Assembly (NCBI RefSeq): GCF_002117125.1
Contig: NZ_CP019344.1
Coordinates: forward strand, 310,001-374,000
DNA from: Nonlabens spongiae
GTDB lineage: Bacteria; Bacteroidota; Bacteroidia; Flavobacteriales; Flavobacteriaceae
Direction: 5' to 3'
DNA: 64,000 bases
Shown: positions 17,948 through 26,599 of the stretch, in pieces
Layout: each line of letters begins with the position of its first letter
Numbering within the stretch: the stretch's first letter is position 1
Notes under the pieces: model-generated
Told to the model about the DNA's origin: nothing
Seen by the model: only the letters and a program-made list of their open reading frames with translations
Database searches by the model: none
Translations under genes and position numbers: made by a program

Positions 17948-19543
17948 ATGAAAAAACTTTTCTATTTTTTTTCAATAATTCTGATAGGAACATCATGTTC
18001 TGAAATGACAGATGCTTCAGCTCTGGTACCCGATAGTGCTAACTATGTAGCCGTGATTGATGTAAAATCACTTGTGGAAAAGGCAGAGCTCAATGATAAA
18101 GCTGCTGACATGTCGAGCATCGAGGCTTTTGAAAACGAGCTGGAAAACCAAGACGCTAGGGTGTATCGCCTTTACCAAGATATCAAGGAAGATCCTTTGA
18201 AGGCTGGTGTGAATCTACGTGATCCTATCGTGATCTTCAACGTAATGGAAGAAAATAATACCATGGTCGGAATTGCTATGGACGCATGGGATGGAGAGGA
18301 TTTTGGAAACACCATCAAAACGCTTTTCAGTTCTATGAAAATGAACTTAGCTGAAAAGGAAATGGACGGTTATACCTACTTATGGCCTGAAACCAGATCT
18401 ATGCCTTTTGGTGTGGCTTATGACGATGACCGTATTTTAATGCTTTATGGAGCTGGTTTTATGCTGGAGCAGGAAAACCTCGATACTACCATGGCAACTC
18501 TCATGAATGGGAATACGACCTTCAAGAGTGAGAACGACCTATTTGATGATTTTATGGGCGACCGTGGAGACATAAGCCTGTTTACAGGTACTTCCAGTTA
18601 TTCTGAAATAATGGGTTCCATGGTACCTATATCATCTGTATTCTCAAAGGATTTACTGGAATATCTGGATGATAACTACAGTATGATTCATTTAAATTTT
18701 GAGGACGATAAAATAGAGATGCTCTCTAAGGCTGTTTATAACGACAAACTCATGGACAAAATGGACGAGATGGGTGTTGAGGCGAGTGAGATAGATCAAG
18801 ATATGTTGAAATACCTCCCTAAGGATGGAATGGCAGTCATGGGAATGAGTGTAGAGGTGTCCGGTATTCTAGATGCAGTTAGAGAATTTATGGGTGAGGA
18901 TGAGAAAGCCAAAAAGGAATTTGAAGAAGGCGTCAAGAAATATGAGATTGAAACATTACTAGAAGCGATAGAATTTAACATGGCGGTCGTCTTTAATGAT
19001 ATCGTAGAAAAGGAATCTCCCTATGCCATGTATGGCAACTCTACGCAGCCTTCGCTAGATTATGCTGCCATAATGAAGATCAACGATCGGGATCGTATTG
19101 TAAAGTTCTTAGAAAAAGACGTTCCAGAGCCCATGCCCAAAGAAGGAAATCTTTATAATTTAGATAATCAGTACCTGAGCGTGGGAGAGGAGAGCATGAT
19201 GCTTACTTCAGACCGCAATCTGGCTGAACACCACTTTAACTCTAAGACGCCATCATCAAGCCTTGCCGGTTCAGACAGTGCCTCAAAAATGGGTAGCACG
19301 ATGTTTTATGCGAGCATGGATCTGGATTTGAAAAAAGTCACATTTTTGGATAACAGCATACCACAACAAGCAAGACCTATCGCGACCATGTGGGATGATT
19401 TCCTCGTTAAGATCGAGGTAGAGCAAGATGATATAACAGAAAATCGCGCAACGCTTTACGTAGCAGATAGTGGTAAAAACAGTCTCGCCCGTATCATAGA
19501 ACTAGCTGAAGAAAGCTACCAGAAAATGACGCAAGTGCAGTAA
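17948..19543 (+). CDS. DUF4836-family lipoprotein, 531 aa
   Basis: The signal peptide ends in the lipobox LIGTSC (Cys about residue 17). The mature protein opens with ALVPDSANYVAVIDVKSLVEKA, typical of Bacteroidota DUF4836 proteins, and has duplicated alpha/beta domains. Function unknown. The stop codon overlaps the next start by one base (TAATG), giving an operon of lipoprotein, ABC ATPase and FtsX-like permease. A lipoprotein partner of a Lol- or MacB-like transporter is a reasonable inference but not shown. It carries many acidic and Met residues. Confidence 0.82.
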   Translation: MKKLFYFFSIILIGTSCSEMTDASALVPDSANYVAVIDVKSLVEKAELNDKAADMSSIEAFENELENQDARVYRLYQDIKEDPLKAGVNLRDPIVIFNVMEENNTMVGIAMDAWDGEDFGNTIKTLFSSMKMNLAEKEMDGYTYLWPETRSMPFGVAYDDDRILMLYGAGFMLEQENLDTTMATLMNGNTTFKSENDLFDDFMGDRGDISLFTGTSSYSEIMGSMVPISSVFSKDLLEYLDDNYSMIHLNFEDDKIEMLSKAVYNDKLMDKMDEMGVEASEIDQDMLKYLPKDGMAVMGMSVEVSGILDAVREFMGEDEKAKKEFEEGVKKYEIETLLEAIEFNMAVVFNDIVEKESPYAMYGNSTQPSLDYAAIMKINDRDRIVKFLEKDVPEPMPKEGNLYNLDNQYLSVGEESMMLTSDRNLAEHHFNSKTPSSSLAGSDSASKMGSTMFYASMDLDLKKVTFLDNSIPQQARPIATMWDDFLVKIEVEQDDITENRATLYVADSGKNSLARIIELAEESYQKMTQVQ

Positions 19544-20163
19544 TGCTTCTAAAGTTCAGCAATCTCAAGCCTACCTATATTTCTGAAATTCAAGTAAGGG
19601 ACAGTGAGATCTATTTAGCTCCTGAAATTACGATTGATCAGGGAAAGATTTACTTGGTAGAGGCGTATTCCGGCAAGGGCAAGAGTTCGCTTTTGGACAT
19701 TATTTATGGGGTGCATGAACTTTACGAGGGTACGCTGGAGTACGGAGTTATGGAACATTCTCGCTTTCGCGAAAGCGAGATCAGTTACGTCTTCCAGAAT
19801 CTTAAACTCTTTCCTGAACTCACAGCTCTGGAAAACGTACAGCTTAAAAACGAGCTTACCGATCACAAATCATTATCTGAAATTCAAGCTTACTTCAAAC
19901 TGCTAGGTTTAGAGGGTAAGTTGAACCAGAAAGTAGCGACGCTCAGCCTAGGACAACGCCAGCGGGTAGCCATAATCAGATCGTTGTGTATGCCTTTTAA
20001 ACTTCTGTTACTGGATGAGCCTTTCAGTCATCTCGACGAGGTCAACATTGAGATCATCAGTGAGCTGCTGAGGGAAGAAATTGAAAGACGCAACGCCAGT
20101 ATTATTCTCACCAGTTTGGGAAGTATCAAAGGCCTTGAAGCAGATGTCACCTATAGATTATGA
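19543..20163 (+). CDS. ABC transporter ATP-binding protein, non-canonical
   Basis: This 206-residue ATPase has an ABC signature LSLGQ (134-138), Walker B LLLLDEP (154-160) and a Q-loop in YVFQNLKLFPELTALENV (Gln about 85). Two motifs are unusual: Walker A reads AYSGKGKSS (about 41-49) with Ala in place of the first Gly, and the H-loop, normally TH, reads LTSLG (189-193), with no His. The pattern LKLFPxLTALENV is that of LolD/MacB-type ATPases. It is coupled to the FtsX-like permease (4-bp overlap). The palindrome encodes RFRES at residues 74-78, just before the Q-loop. Confidence 0.88.
   Translation: MLLKFSNLKPTYISEIQVRDSEIYLAPEITIDQGKIYLVEAYSGKGKSSLLDIIYGVHELYEGTLEYGVMEHSRFRESEISYVFQNLKLFPELTALENVQLKNELTDHKSLSEIQAYFKLLGLEGKLNQKVATLSLGQRQRVAIIRSLCMPFKLLLLDEPFSHLDEVNIEIISELLREEIERRNASIILTSLGSIKGLEADVTYRL
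19762..19777. repeat. 16-bp palindrome, copy 5 (coding, RFRES)
   Basis: Perfect CGCTTTCGCGAAAGCG in the ABC ATPase gene, read in the RFRES frame. Confidence 0.95.
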
Positions 20164-21344
20164 AAAAAGTCGATAAGTTACAGCTCAAGCTCATGCCATT
20201 TCTGCCTACAGTGGGATATGCATTACTGTTGCTTTTAGGTAGCGTCGTCATCCTTTTATCGGTACAGTTTTATCTGGATCTCAAACCTTTTTTTGCTTCA
20301 GATGGTGGTGTGATGGGCAACCGCTCGCTGGTGGTGAGCAAACGCATTTCTGCAATGGATATGCAGGATAAGAGCGATATCTATTTTACTGAAAATGAGA
20401 TCAATGAGATAAGGCAGAAGTCATTCATCTCAAAAGTGTCGACATTTAAGACAGCTAACTTTGAGGTAAAAGGCTACATGGGCGGCGCTGGCGACGTGCC
20501 TCAATTCAGTACCGACTTCTTTATGGAAGGTATTGCAAAACAATATCTCGACGTAGAAACTGATTTATGGGACTGGAAACCCCAAGATAGCCTGGTTCCC
20601 GTGATCATCCCACGCAGCTACCTTCAACTTTACAACCTAGGATTTGCCGAAACAAAAGATCTTCCTGTTGTTTCTGAAAATCTGTTGTCTCAGATCAGTT
20701 TTGGCTTGCGGGTCTCTGGTCGTGGGGAACAGCGCAGATTGCGAGGCCGCATCGTGGGATTCAGCGACCAACTCAACAGTATTCTAGTTCCCGAAGATTT
20801 TATCAATTGGGGAAATAAAAATTTTGCCACGCTGGATCAACAGCAACCCAACCGGTTGCTACTCACACTCTCCAGACCAGATGATCCGGAAGTCGCTTCA
20901 TTTTTTGAGGACAATAATTACGAAATCGATAAGGGAACTCTAGAGCAGAATAAAGTCTGGTTTTTCTTCCAGATCGTTTTCATTTTCTTGTTTGTGGTGG
21001 CGGTCATTATAATTATTCTGAGCTGTCTAGCCATGTTTATGGGGCTAAACCTCATGTTTCATAAAAACAAGACCTCTTTCAATAACCTTGCTTTATTAGG
21101 CTATTCTAATGCCAGAATGACCCGGCTGGTTGTGCTGTCTTCAATAGTGATCGTGCTTCTAATTTCCCTGTTTGCGGCTCTAATCGCGACCTCAGTCAGA
21201 GAATATCTGAGAGAAGAAATCATCAGTATTTATCGATTGAGTCTCGGGCACCAGATCTGGATCATGGCACTTGTTTTATTAGTGGTGCTATCCCTTTGGA
21301 ATTATGCCTATATCGCCATGGGAATTAGAAAAATAAATAGATGA
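20160..21344 (+). CDS. FtsX/MacB-like ABC permease, 394 aa
   Basis: An N-terminal membrane helix (residues ~15-36, VGYALLLLLGSVVILLSVQF) is followed by a large extracytoplasmic domain to about 260, then three more helices (near 262-295, 322-345, 362-385). This 1+3 helix layout is that of FtsX/MacB/LolC-type permeases, which work by mechanotransmission instead of carrying substrate through a channel. The gene overlaps the ATPase gene by 4 bp (ATGA). The partner lipoprotein gene is the first in the operon. Substrate unknown. Confidence 0.82.
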   Translation: MKKVDKLQLKLMPFLPTVGYALLLLLGSVVILLSVQFYLDLKPFFASDGGVMGNRSLVVSKRISAMDMQDKSDIYFTENEINEIRQKSFISKVSTFKTANFEVKGYMGGAGDVPQFSTDFFMEGIAKQYLDVETDLWDWKPQDSLVPVIIPRSYLQLYNLGFAETKDLPVVSENLLSQISFGLRVSGRGEQRRLRGRIVGFSDQLNSILVPEDFINWGNKNFATLDQQQPNRLLLTLSRPDDPEVASFFEDNNYEIDKGTLEQNKVWFFFQIVFIFLFVVAVIIIILSCLAMFMGLNLMFHKNKTSFNNLALLGYSNARMTRLVVLSSIVIVLLISLFAALIATSVREYLREEIISIYRLSLGHQIWIMALVLLVVLSLWNYAYIAMGIRKINR

Positions 21345-21370
21345 TAGATCAATTTGTTAGCTAAACTGGA

Positions 21371-21808
21371 TCAATCCATAAAAACAATTTTCACCACCTT
21401 ATCCCCACGCACTTCAAACTTGCATTTGTCAAATTTAGGTTGACCTAAGCTGTCCATGTTTGAAGCTCCCACGGGTTCTCTAGGAATGCCGAAGAAGTTT
21501 TTATCCAGCTCGCCATTGTCATTTACATCTTGATAATAGGCTGCTGCATAAAATCCATCAGGGAGATTCTCAAAAGTGATCGTCACGCTACTTCCTAGTA
21601 CTGTCATTTTTCTGGACTCCACGCCTTTTTTTCCATCGTCGGGAAATCCGTTTTTACTATTGAAAAGGGATAGATAGAGCGTTCCTTTTTGCTTCTCGAT
21701 CCCTTCTAACTCAAGGGTAAGTGTGTTTTGGGAATACGCTTTCGCGAAAGCGAGAACACTAAAAGTTCCTATTAAAAATAAAGTTCTGTAAAATTTTGAT
21801 GCTATCAT
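21371..21808 (-). CDS. DUF2141 domain protein, secreted
   Basis: A 145-residue exported protein. DUF2141 features are LTLELEGIEKQKGTLYLSLFN, the FENLPDGFYAAAYYQDVNDNGELDKNFFGIPREPVG block and a C-terminal KIVFMD strand; the domain resembles a small beta-sandwich with a DxNxNGxLD calcium-like loop. Function unknown. The palindrome encodes AFAKA at the end of the signal peptide (FSVLAFAKAYSQ), so the repeat shapes the region near the cleavage site. It is convergent with the ABC operon. Confidence 0.88.
   Translation of the reverse strand: MIASKFYRTLFLIGTFSVLAFAKAYSQNTLTLELEGIEKQKGTLYLSLFNSKNGFPDDGKKGVESRKMTVLGSSVTITFENLPDGFYAAAYYQDVNDNGELDKNFFGIPREPVGASNMDSLGQPKFDKCKFEVRGDKVVKIVFMD
21737..21752. 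repeat. 16-bp palindrome, copy 6 (coding, AFAKA)
   Basis: Perfect CGCTTTCGCGAAAGCG in the signal-peptide region of the DUF2141 gene, read as AFAKA. Confidence 0.95.
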
Positions 21809-21945
21809 ATCTCATTTACTCCCAAACCCGTGCCAAAACCAAAAGTTTGTCGATTGAAAAACTATCCTATTAACCAATTGCGAGGTCTTGGTTTAATTTG
21901 CCAGTTCATTCTTATGCTTTTTACTTTTTTCAGTTGAATGAATTG

Positions 21946-22749
21946 CTAGATGGATCTTTTATTTTGGTTTTCTTTTGTTTCAACGATCTCAGAAAGGCCA
22001 CGATCTTCTTCTATCTGCCGTTCCGCTTCCTCGGCTACCATTCTATCGTGTTCTAGAAAGGCATAATGGTCTTTTTTACGGTTGTACAGGCTCTGAATAC
22101 CCTCTGCTTTTCCGTAAAGGGTGACTCGATCATGGGGTAGTATTTTGAAACTTCCAGAGGGTGAACCAAAATAACCGTGACCCTTGCGATCCACACCTAA
22201 GATCGTGATCCCCTCCTGTCTCAAGTCCAGCTCTTCCAGGGTGCGGTGACACATCCAGCCGTCATGATCCACACGAGCTTCACTGATTTTATAGTCATCT
22301 TTGAGGTGAAGAACGGCTGCAAAATCGTGGACTTCAAGATTAGTGTACTTTCTAAGCAATGTGTTGATGAGTTTTGAAAGGGCTCTATCGACCATTTTAC
22401 TACGTATCGCCCAAAAAATAAGCCCCATTCCAGCGACTATAATTAGAAGTCCGTAAAGTCTAGAAGCTAATGTTTCTGGTAGCACAAAGGTTAAGATAAG
22501 TGAAGACATCGCCGTTACAATTCCCGCGTTTCCTATGAGCATGAGTTGGTAAATAATCTTGCGCCGTATGGGATGACCCATAATACTCTCAGATTCCACG
22601 GTACTAAAACCCGTTCCCGTATAGGCAGACCGCGCTTGAAACTTGGCACTCTCGCTGGATAAACCGGTGTGTACCAGTGCTGTTGCTGCGATTTTGGTAA
22701 TCAAAGCAGAAATGGAAACAATTAGAAATAAGGTGACTGCTGCAATCAT
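21946..22749 (-). CDS. TrkA-C domain membrane protein
   Basis: A 267-residue protein with three membrane segments: residues 1-25, about 65-90 and 93-115. A cytosolic part from about 140 carries an RCK_C/TrkA-C fold (LEELDLRQEGITILGVDRKGHGYFGSPSGSFKILPHDRVTLYGKAE), which binds nucleotide-like or ionic ligands. A ~40-residue acidic, helical tail ends the protein. The arrangement suggests a ligand-gated ion transport accessory, perhaps for potassium, but there is no full channel pore. Single gene, no operon partners. Confidence 0.8.
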   Translation of the reverse strand: MIAAVTLFLIVSISALITKIAATALVHTGLSSESAKFQARSAYTGTGFSTVESESIMGHPIRRKIIYQLMLIGNAGIVTAMSSLILTFVLPETLASRLYGLLIIVAGMGLIFWAIRSKMVDRALSKLINTLLRKYTNLEVHDFAAVLHLKDDYKISEARVDHDGWMCHRTLEELDLRQEGITILGVDRKGHGYFGSPSGSFKILPHDRVTLYGKAEGIQSLYNRKKDHYAFLEHDRMVAEEAERQIEEDRGLSEIVETKENQNKRSI

Positions 22750-22806
22750 GACTCAATTGATTATGGGGTGGCAAAACTATTCAAATCTCTAGTATTTTAA
22801 AGGTCT

Positions 22807-22858
22807 CGCTCTCCCTAAAAAGGGAAGTTTATGCCAAGCCTGTCGAGATACGAAAGCC
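22807..22858 (+). repeat. Dispersed 50-bp repeat, family P1, copy B
   Basis: Begins CGCT and ends CGAAAGCC, with a small hairpin (CTCCCT/AGGGAAG) and the shared core AGTTTATGCC-A-AGC-C-TGTCGAG. It aligns over about 50 bp with the copies at 41037-41085 and 42892-42942. It is the only recognisable content of the 22750-22922 gap. Confidence 0.75.
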
Positions 22859-22922
22859 AACTCATTTACAAAAACCGCCACCAATTTTACGCTCAACTTA
22901 CAGAAATCATAATGGGTACAAT

Positions 22923-25900
22923 TTAAAAAGTGAAGCCAGCCGTGAAGATGATTCTATTATCTTCATCACTCACGTAATACCCCACGTTTGCAGTTAATGC
23001 TTGATAACCGGTAAGGAAAATAGATCCTCCCACGTTGCTGTGCCATTGATCAGAATCCTGTTCTGGCAGCCATACGCGACCTGTATCAAATCCACCAGAA
23101 ACTCCCAGTCGCAAGGGTGCAAAACCTGTACGAAATTTTGCAATCCCCACTCTCAAGTCGGTGCTGGAAAAGAAGGCAGACTTTCCATTGAATCGCTCGT
23201 TTCTATAACCTCTCAAACTGCGATTTCCACCTACTGTTGCACCATGATAGAACTCATATTGCTCACCTATGATGAAATGGGCTTGAGCTTTGGTTGCCAA
23301 TGTCGCAATTCCTTTGCCGGCAAGCGGTAAAATGAAAGAAGCTGTAGGTTGAACATAAGAGAACTCGTTATTGAAATCTGAATCGATATTGCGCTTATAC
23401 CCTGCAATCACGCCCAGTTCCATACCTCTTCTGGGTAAGCTTAATAAATCTGCTTTGTTGTTGAAGAGCAGTCCGACCTCTCCACCTGCATAGGTTTGGG
23501 AATCAAATACATCATTACTTTCATTAAATGTATTTAGGATGAAACCGTTGTTGTCTTCCAGCACCTCGTTTGATTCTATGCGTCCAGAGATATAGGCAGT
23601 AAGATTTTCAGATTTTTTATACTGCAATGAAGGCTCAAAATGAAATTGCTGAATACTCACCCTGTTGAAATCAAGGTTGATGTCATCATCATAAGAAGTA
23701 TTATTACCCTCACCAAAATAATTTATAGCAAAACTATCGGTAGTGTAACGAGCATCCAGACCTAAATTCCAATTATGAAAAACGTGAGCAAATTCTCCGT
23801 AATAGGAGAACTCAAAACCTTGGGTAGCTCCATAGTATTTAGCTGTAAGCTGATGTTTTGTTGCAAATGGATTATTACGCAATCCAAAAGAGGTAAAAGT
23901 ATTCCTTAAAGCGACCTGGAATCCAGCATCTTGATCAAACCCCACAGCTGGTAAGAGGACGTTAGTTGAATACTTACGTTTCTTGGGATCGTAGTTGTTC
24001 AGGTCGTATGAATCGCTGAGAAACTTACTTACTGAACCATTAAAGGTGTTTTTCTTTGAGGCGTAATCATAAACTCTTAAACCACGACGGTTTTCAATAT
24101 TATAGATGTCATTTTCTTCCCCACCGAAGATTTTAATCTTGATGTAATCGCTACCATTACCTCTCACGTTAAAGGTGTCATCACCATCGAGGCCATAAAG
24201 CCAGATGTCTTTTGTCAGTTCTCGATCATAGGTGTTCTCAAGAATAATCTTATCCTTTTGAGCGACGGTAATTTTAGTTTTACCATTTTCCATACGCTCA
24301 ATGTCTATGGTATTATCCTTAGTGGTCGCGATGATAACTTCATGTTTTTTAAAGTATTCAAAGTAATCTCGGGCGATTGCATCGAGATTTGATCGACGTA
24401 GTTTGAGAATGGATTTTATTTCTTCGGTAGTTTCATCTTGTGTGTCCTCTAGGAGATTTGCAAAGGCGTTATCGATGACTTCATCAGTGAGTTGAGTTTT
24501 AATAAACTCAGCTTGTTTTTGCCAAACTTCCCAGCCTGAAGAGTTGATAAATGATTTATCCAAATAGTAAACCACATTATTAAATGTTTTTACATTGGAA
24601 ATTTCAGGCTGATAAGTCTGCATATTTCTCGCAAGTGGTGCACCTAATTTTAATAAAGCTGGAAAAACGCCGTCATATTTTGGAAAGGCTTGATCGCGAT
24701 CCCTTGGGATAGGAGAGTAGAGTACGGTGCCATCTGATTGCTTTTTTTGGATCCAGCGCCATTGATCTTGATGACGGTCCCAGTCTCCAATAAGCATGTC
24801 AAATAAACGAGCTCTGATATATTTAGGTTCATCAATTTGAGCATCCTTATCATCTCGTAATTCTAGAAACAAATCTGAGGTACTCAAAATGTCATCTGCA
24901 TCTCCAAAAATCCCTAAATTGATATTCTCATCACCCACATGCTCTTCAAACATATAAAGCTTATCACCATAACTTTCATTGAACCTACCTAGGCGTTCTT
25001 GTTTGGGTAAATACACGATTTTTTTATTGGCATGATAAATATCTATGGCATCCAGCAGATCACCTACTACAAATTGAGCATAGGGATGAGCTGTTGTGTA
25101 ATAATCTTGGATAACATCTTCCGCTGCGGTGTCGTCCAGATAATCATGGACATAGTGATCCTTGATAAATGATTGCGCAAACCGCAAGGCACTTTTACGT
25201 AGCTCTCGTACGGTAAATTCATTCTCGTTATCATCGATAAGTCTTAAACTGCGTGACTGGTTACCGCCACCAGCGGTTATTGCTCTTACATTATTAGGAA
25301 GTTCATTCAAATCAAGAACTGGTGCGGTGATATCTTTACTGTATAAATATCTATAATGATCACCCCAGAACCATTTATAAAATCCCGATTTATCGGTTTC
25401 TTCATCAGTATAGATGGATGCGTTTTTCGTTGCACCGTATTGACCTAAATCATAATCAATATTCTTGTCGTATTTAGTTTTGCTTTTGATTGTAGTAGTA
25501 TATAGTAAATTGGTTTCTGAGTTATTGACTTCCACCAGCTCTACTCTAGAACTTCCATCTTTAAAGACGGTTAACCTTGTGTAACCTGTTTTCTCTGCGC
25601 CAAACTCATGCTTTTTAACAGGCTTGACACCTTTGATCTTATTTCCTAGTCCAGTTATTATTTGAGGGATGCCGTCATCTGACAAAAACTGGAGGTTAGC
25701 TTCATTTCCTGAGACAAATATTACATCTTCAAATTGTAAAGCCAGTGATTCCAGTCTGCCTATATACGATTGCATTTCGTTACTCCAGAAGGATTCTTTA
25801 GAAAACCCTCCCATTAATTCAAACAGTCCGCGGCTGCTTTCAGAAAGCACGCTGTGGTACATGGCCACGATGATGGTTTTATTCTGCTCGTCTTTGAGTT

Positions 25901-26492
25901 CGTCTTTGAATTGAAGGAAAAAGTCCTCTCTCGTTTTAATCTCACATTTATTGTTGATATATGGGTGATCGTCCCAGTCTTCAAAAAACCACTGACTATC
26001 TACCATCACGAGTTCCACTTCATCGCTCAAGGTTTCTCGCTCGATGGGACAACCGTCATTAGGCCAAAACTTCCCCTCGCTGTTATCCTGCAAATAGGAT
26101 TCTAAGTCATCAATCGCTTCGTGTCCTTCACCGCTCCACTCGTTTTTACCTGGAATGTAGATAACCTGACCATTAAATTTTGATAGAGGGTCTAGATATC
26201 GCTTTTTCAAAAACTCCTCTTCACTTTTGCGATCAGACTCATCCTTGGGATATCCATTTTTTGAGGTGCTGTTCCCTAGAGAAACAAATGCGGCGTTCTC
26301 GTCAGTTTGAGAAGCATCTACAATAGCTTTTAGAACGGTCGATGCTTTTAAATCTTCAACCTCTCCTAGATTTCCAGAGAAATAAATCGTTTTAGATATT
26401 TCCTTTCCTTCGTCCTGAGCAACCATTGAAGACAGCGAAATAAAGATGAATAATAGTGAGCAGAACGTGATTTTCCTTTTCAAAATAGACAT
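22923..26492 (-). CDS. Degenerate phosphoesterase fused to BamA-like beta-barrel
   Basis: I start at 26492 because MSILKRKITF leads into a signal peptide ending SMVAQ; an upstream start would add 21 residues. Residues ~35-300 follow the calcineurin-like phosphoesterase plan found in Bacteroidota outer-membrane proteins, but the metal ligands are replaced: GNLG (40-43), GNS (73-75), GKNEW (115-119), MYHS (211-214) and GNEANLQ (262-268), where active relatives have GDxG, GDN, GNHDW, HHP and GHEHNLQ. The centre (about 400-750) is a conserved domain I cannot name. The C-terminal 350 residues form a BamA/Omp85-like barrel with GGNRSLRGYRNERF and a terminal Phe. Probably an outer-membrane pseudoenzyme. 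Confidence 0.8.
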   Translation of the reverse strand: MSILKRKITFCSLLFIFISLSSMVAQDEGKEISKTIYFSGNLGEVEDLKASTVLKAIVDASQTDENAAFVSLGNSTSKNGYPKDESDRKSEEEFLKKRYLDPLSKFNGQVIYIPGKNEWSGEGHEAIDDLESYLQDNSEGKFWPNDGCPIERETLSDEVELVMVDSQWFFEDWDDHPYINNKCEIKTREDFFLQFKDELKDEQNKTIIVAMYHSVLSESSRGLFELMGGFSKESFWSNEMQSYIGRLESLALQFEDVIFVSGNEANLQFLSDDGIPQIITGLGNKIKGVKPVKKHEFGAEKTGYTRLTVFKDGSSRVELVEVNNSETNLLYTTTIKSKTKYDKNIDYDLGQYGATKNASIYTDEETDKSGFYKWFWGDHYRYLYSKDITAPVLDLNELPNNVRAITAGGGNQSRSLRLIDDNENEFTVRELRKSALRFAQSFIKDHYVHDYLDDTAAEDVIQDYYTTAHPYAQFVVGDLLDAIDIYHANKKIVYLPKQERLGRFNESYGDKLYMFEEHVGDENINLGIFGDADDILSTSDLFLELRDDKDAQIDEPKYIRARLFDMLIGDWDRHQDQWRWIQKKQSDGTVLYSPIPRDRDQAFPKYDGVFPALLKLGAPLARNMQTYQPEISNVKTFNNVVYYLDKSFINSSGWEVWQKQAEFIKTQLTDEVIDNAFANLLEDTQDETTEEIKSILKLRRSNLDAIARDYFEYFKKHEVIIATTKDNTIDIERMENGKTKITVAQKDKIILENTYDRELTKDIWLYGLDGDDTFNVRGNGSDYIKIKIFGGEENDIYNIENRRGLRVYDYASKKNTFNGSVSKFLSDSYDLNNYDPKKRKYSTNVLLPAVGFDQDAGFQVALRNTFTSFGLRNNPFATKHQLTAKYYGATQGFEFSYYGEFAHVFHNWNLGLDARYTTDSFAINYFGEGNNTSYDDDINLDFNRVSIQQFHFEPSLQYKKSENLTAYISGRIESNEVLEDNNGFILNTFNESNDVFDSQTYAGGEVGLLFNNKADLLSLPRRGMELGVIAGYKRNIDSDFNNEFSYVQPTASFILPLAGKGIATLATKAQAHFIIGEQYEFYHGATVGGNRSLRGYRNERFNGKSAFFSSTDLRVGIAKFRTGFAPLRLGVSGGFDTGRVWLPEQDSDQWHSNVGGSIFLTGYQALTANVGYYVSDEDNRIIFTAGFTF

Positions 26493-26599
26493 TTCAGTAT
26501 TGATATAAAGTGTAAATGTCGGAATTGCTGCACAGCTATGAAGTACTCTTAACAAATAAATGGATTTTCGGGTTTTTAGCTTATTACTATATTGAGCGC

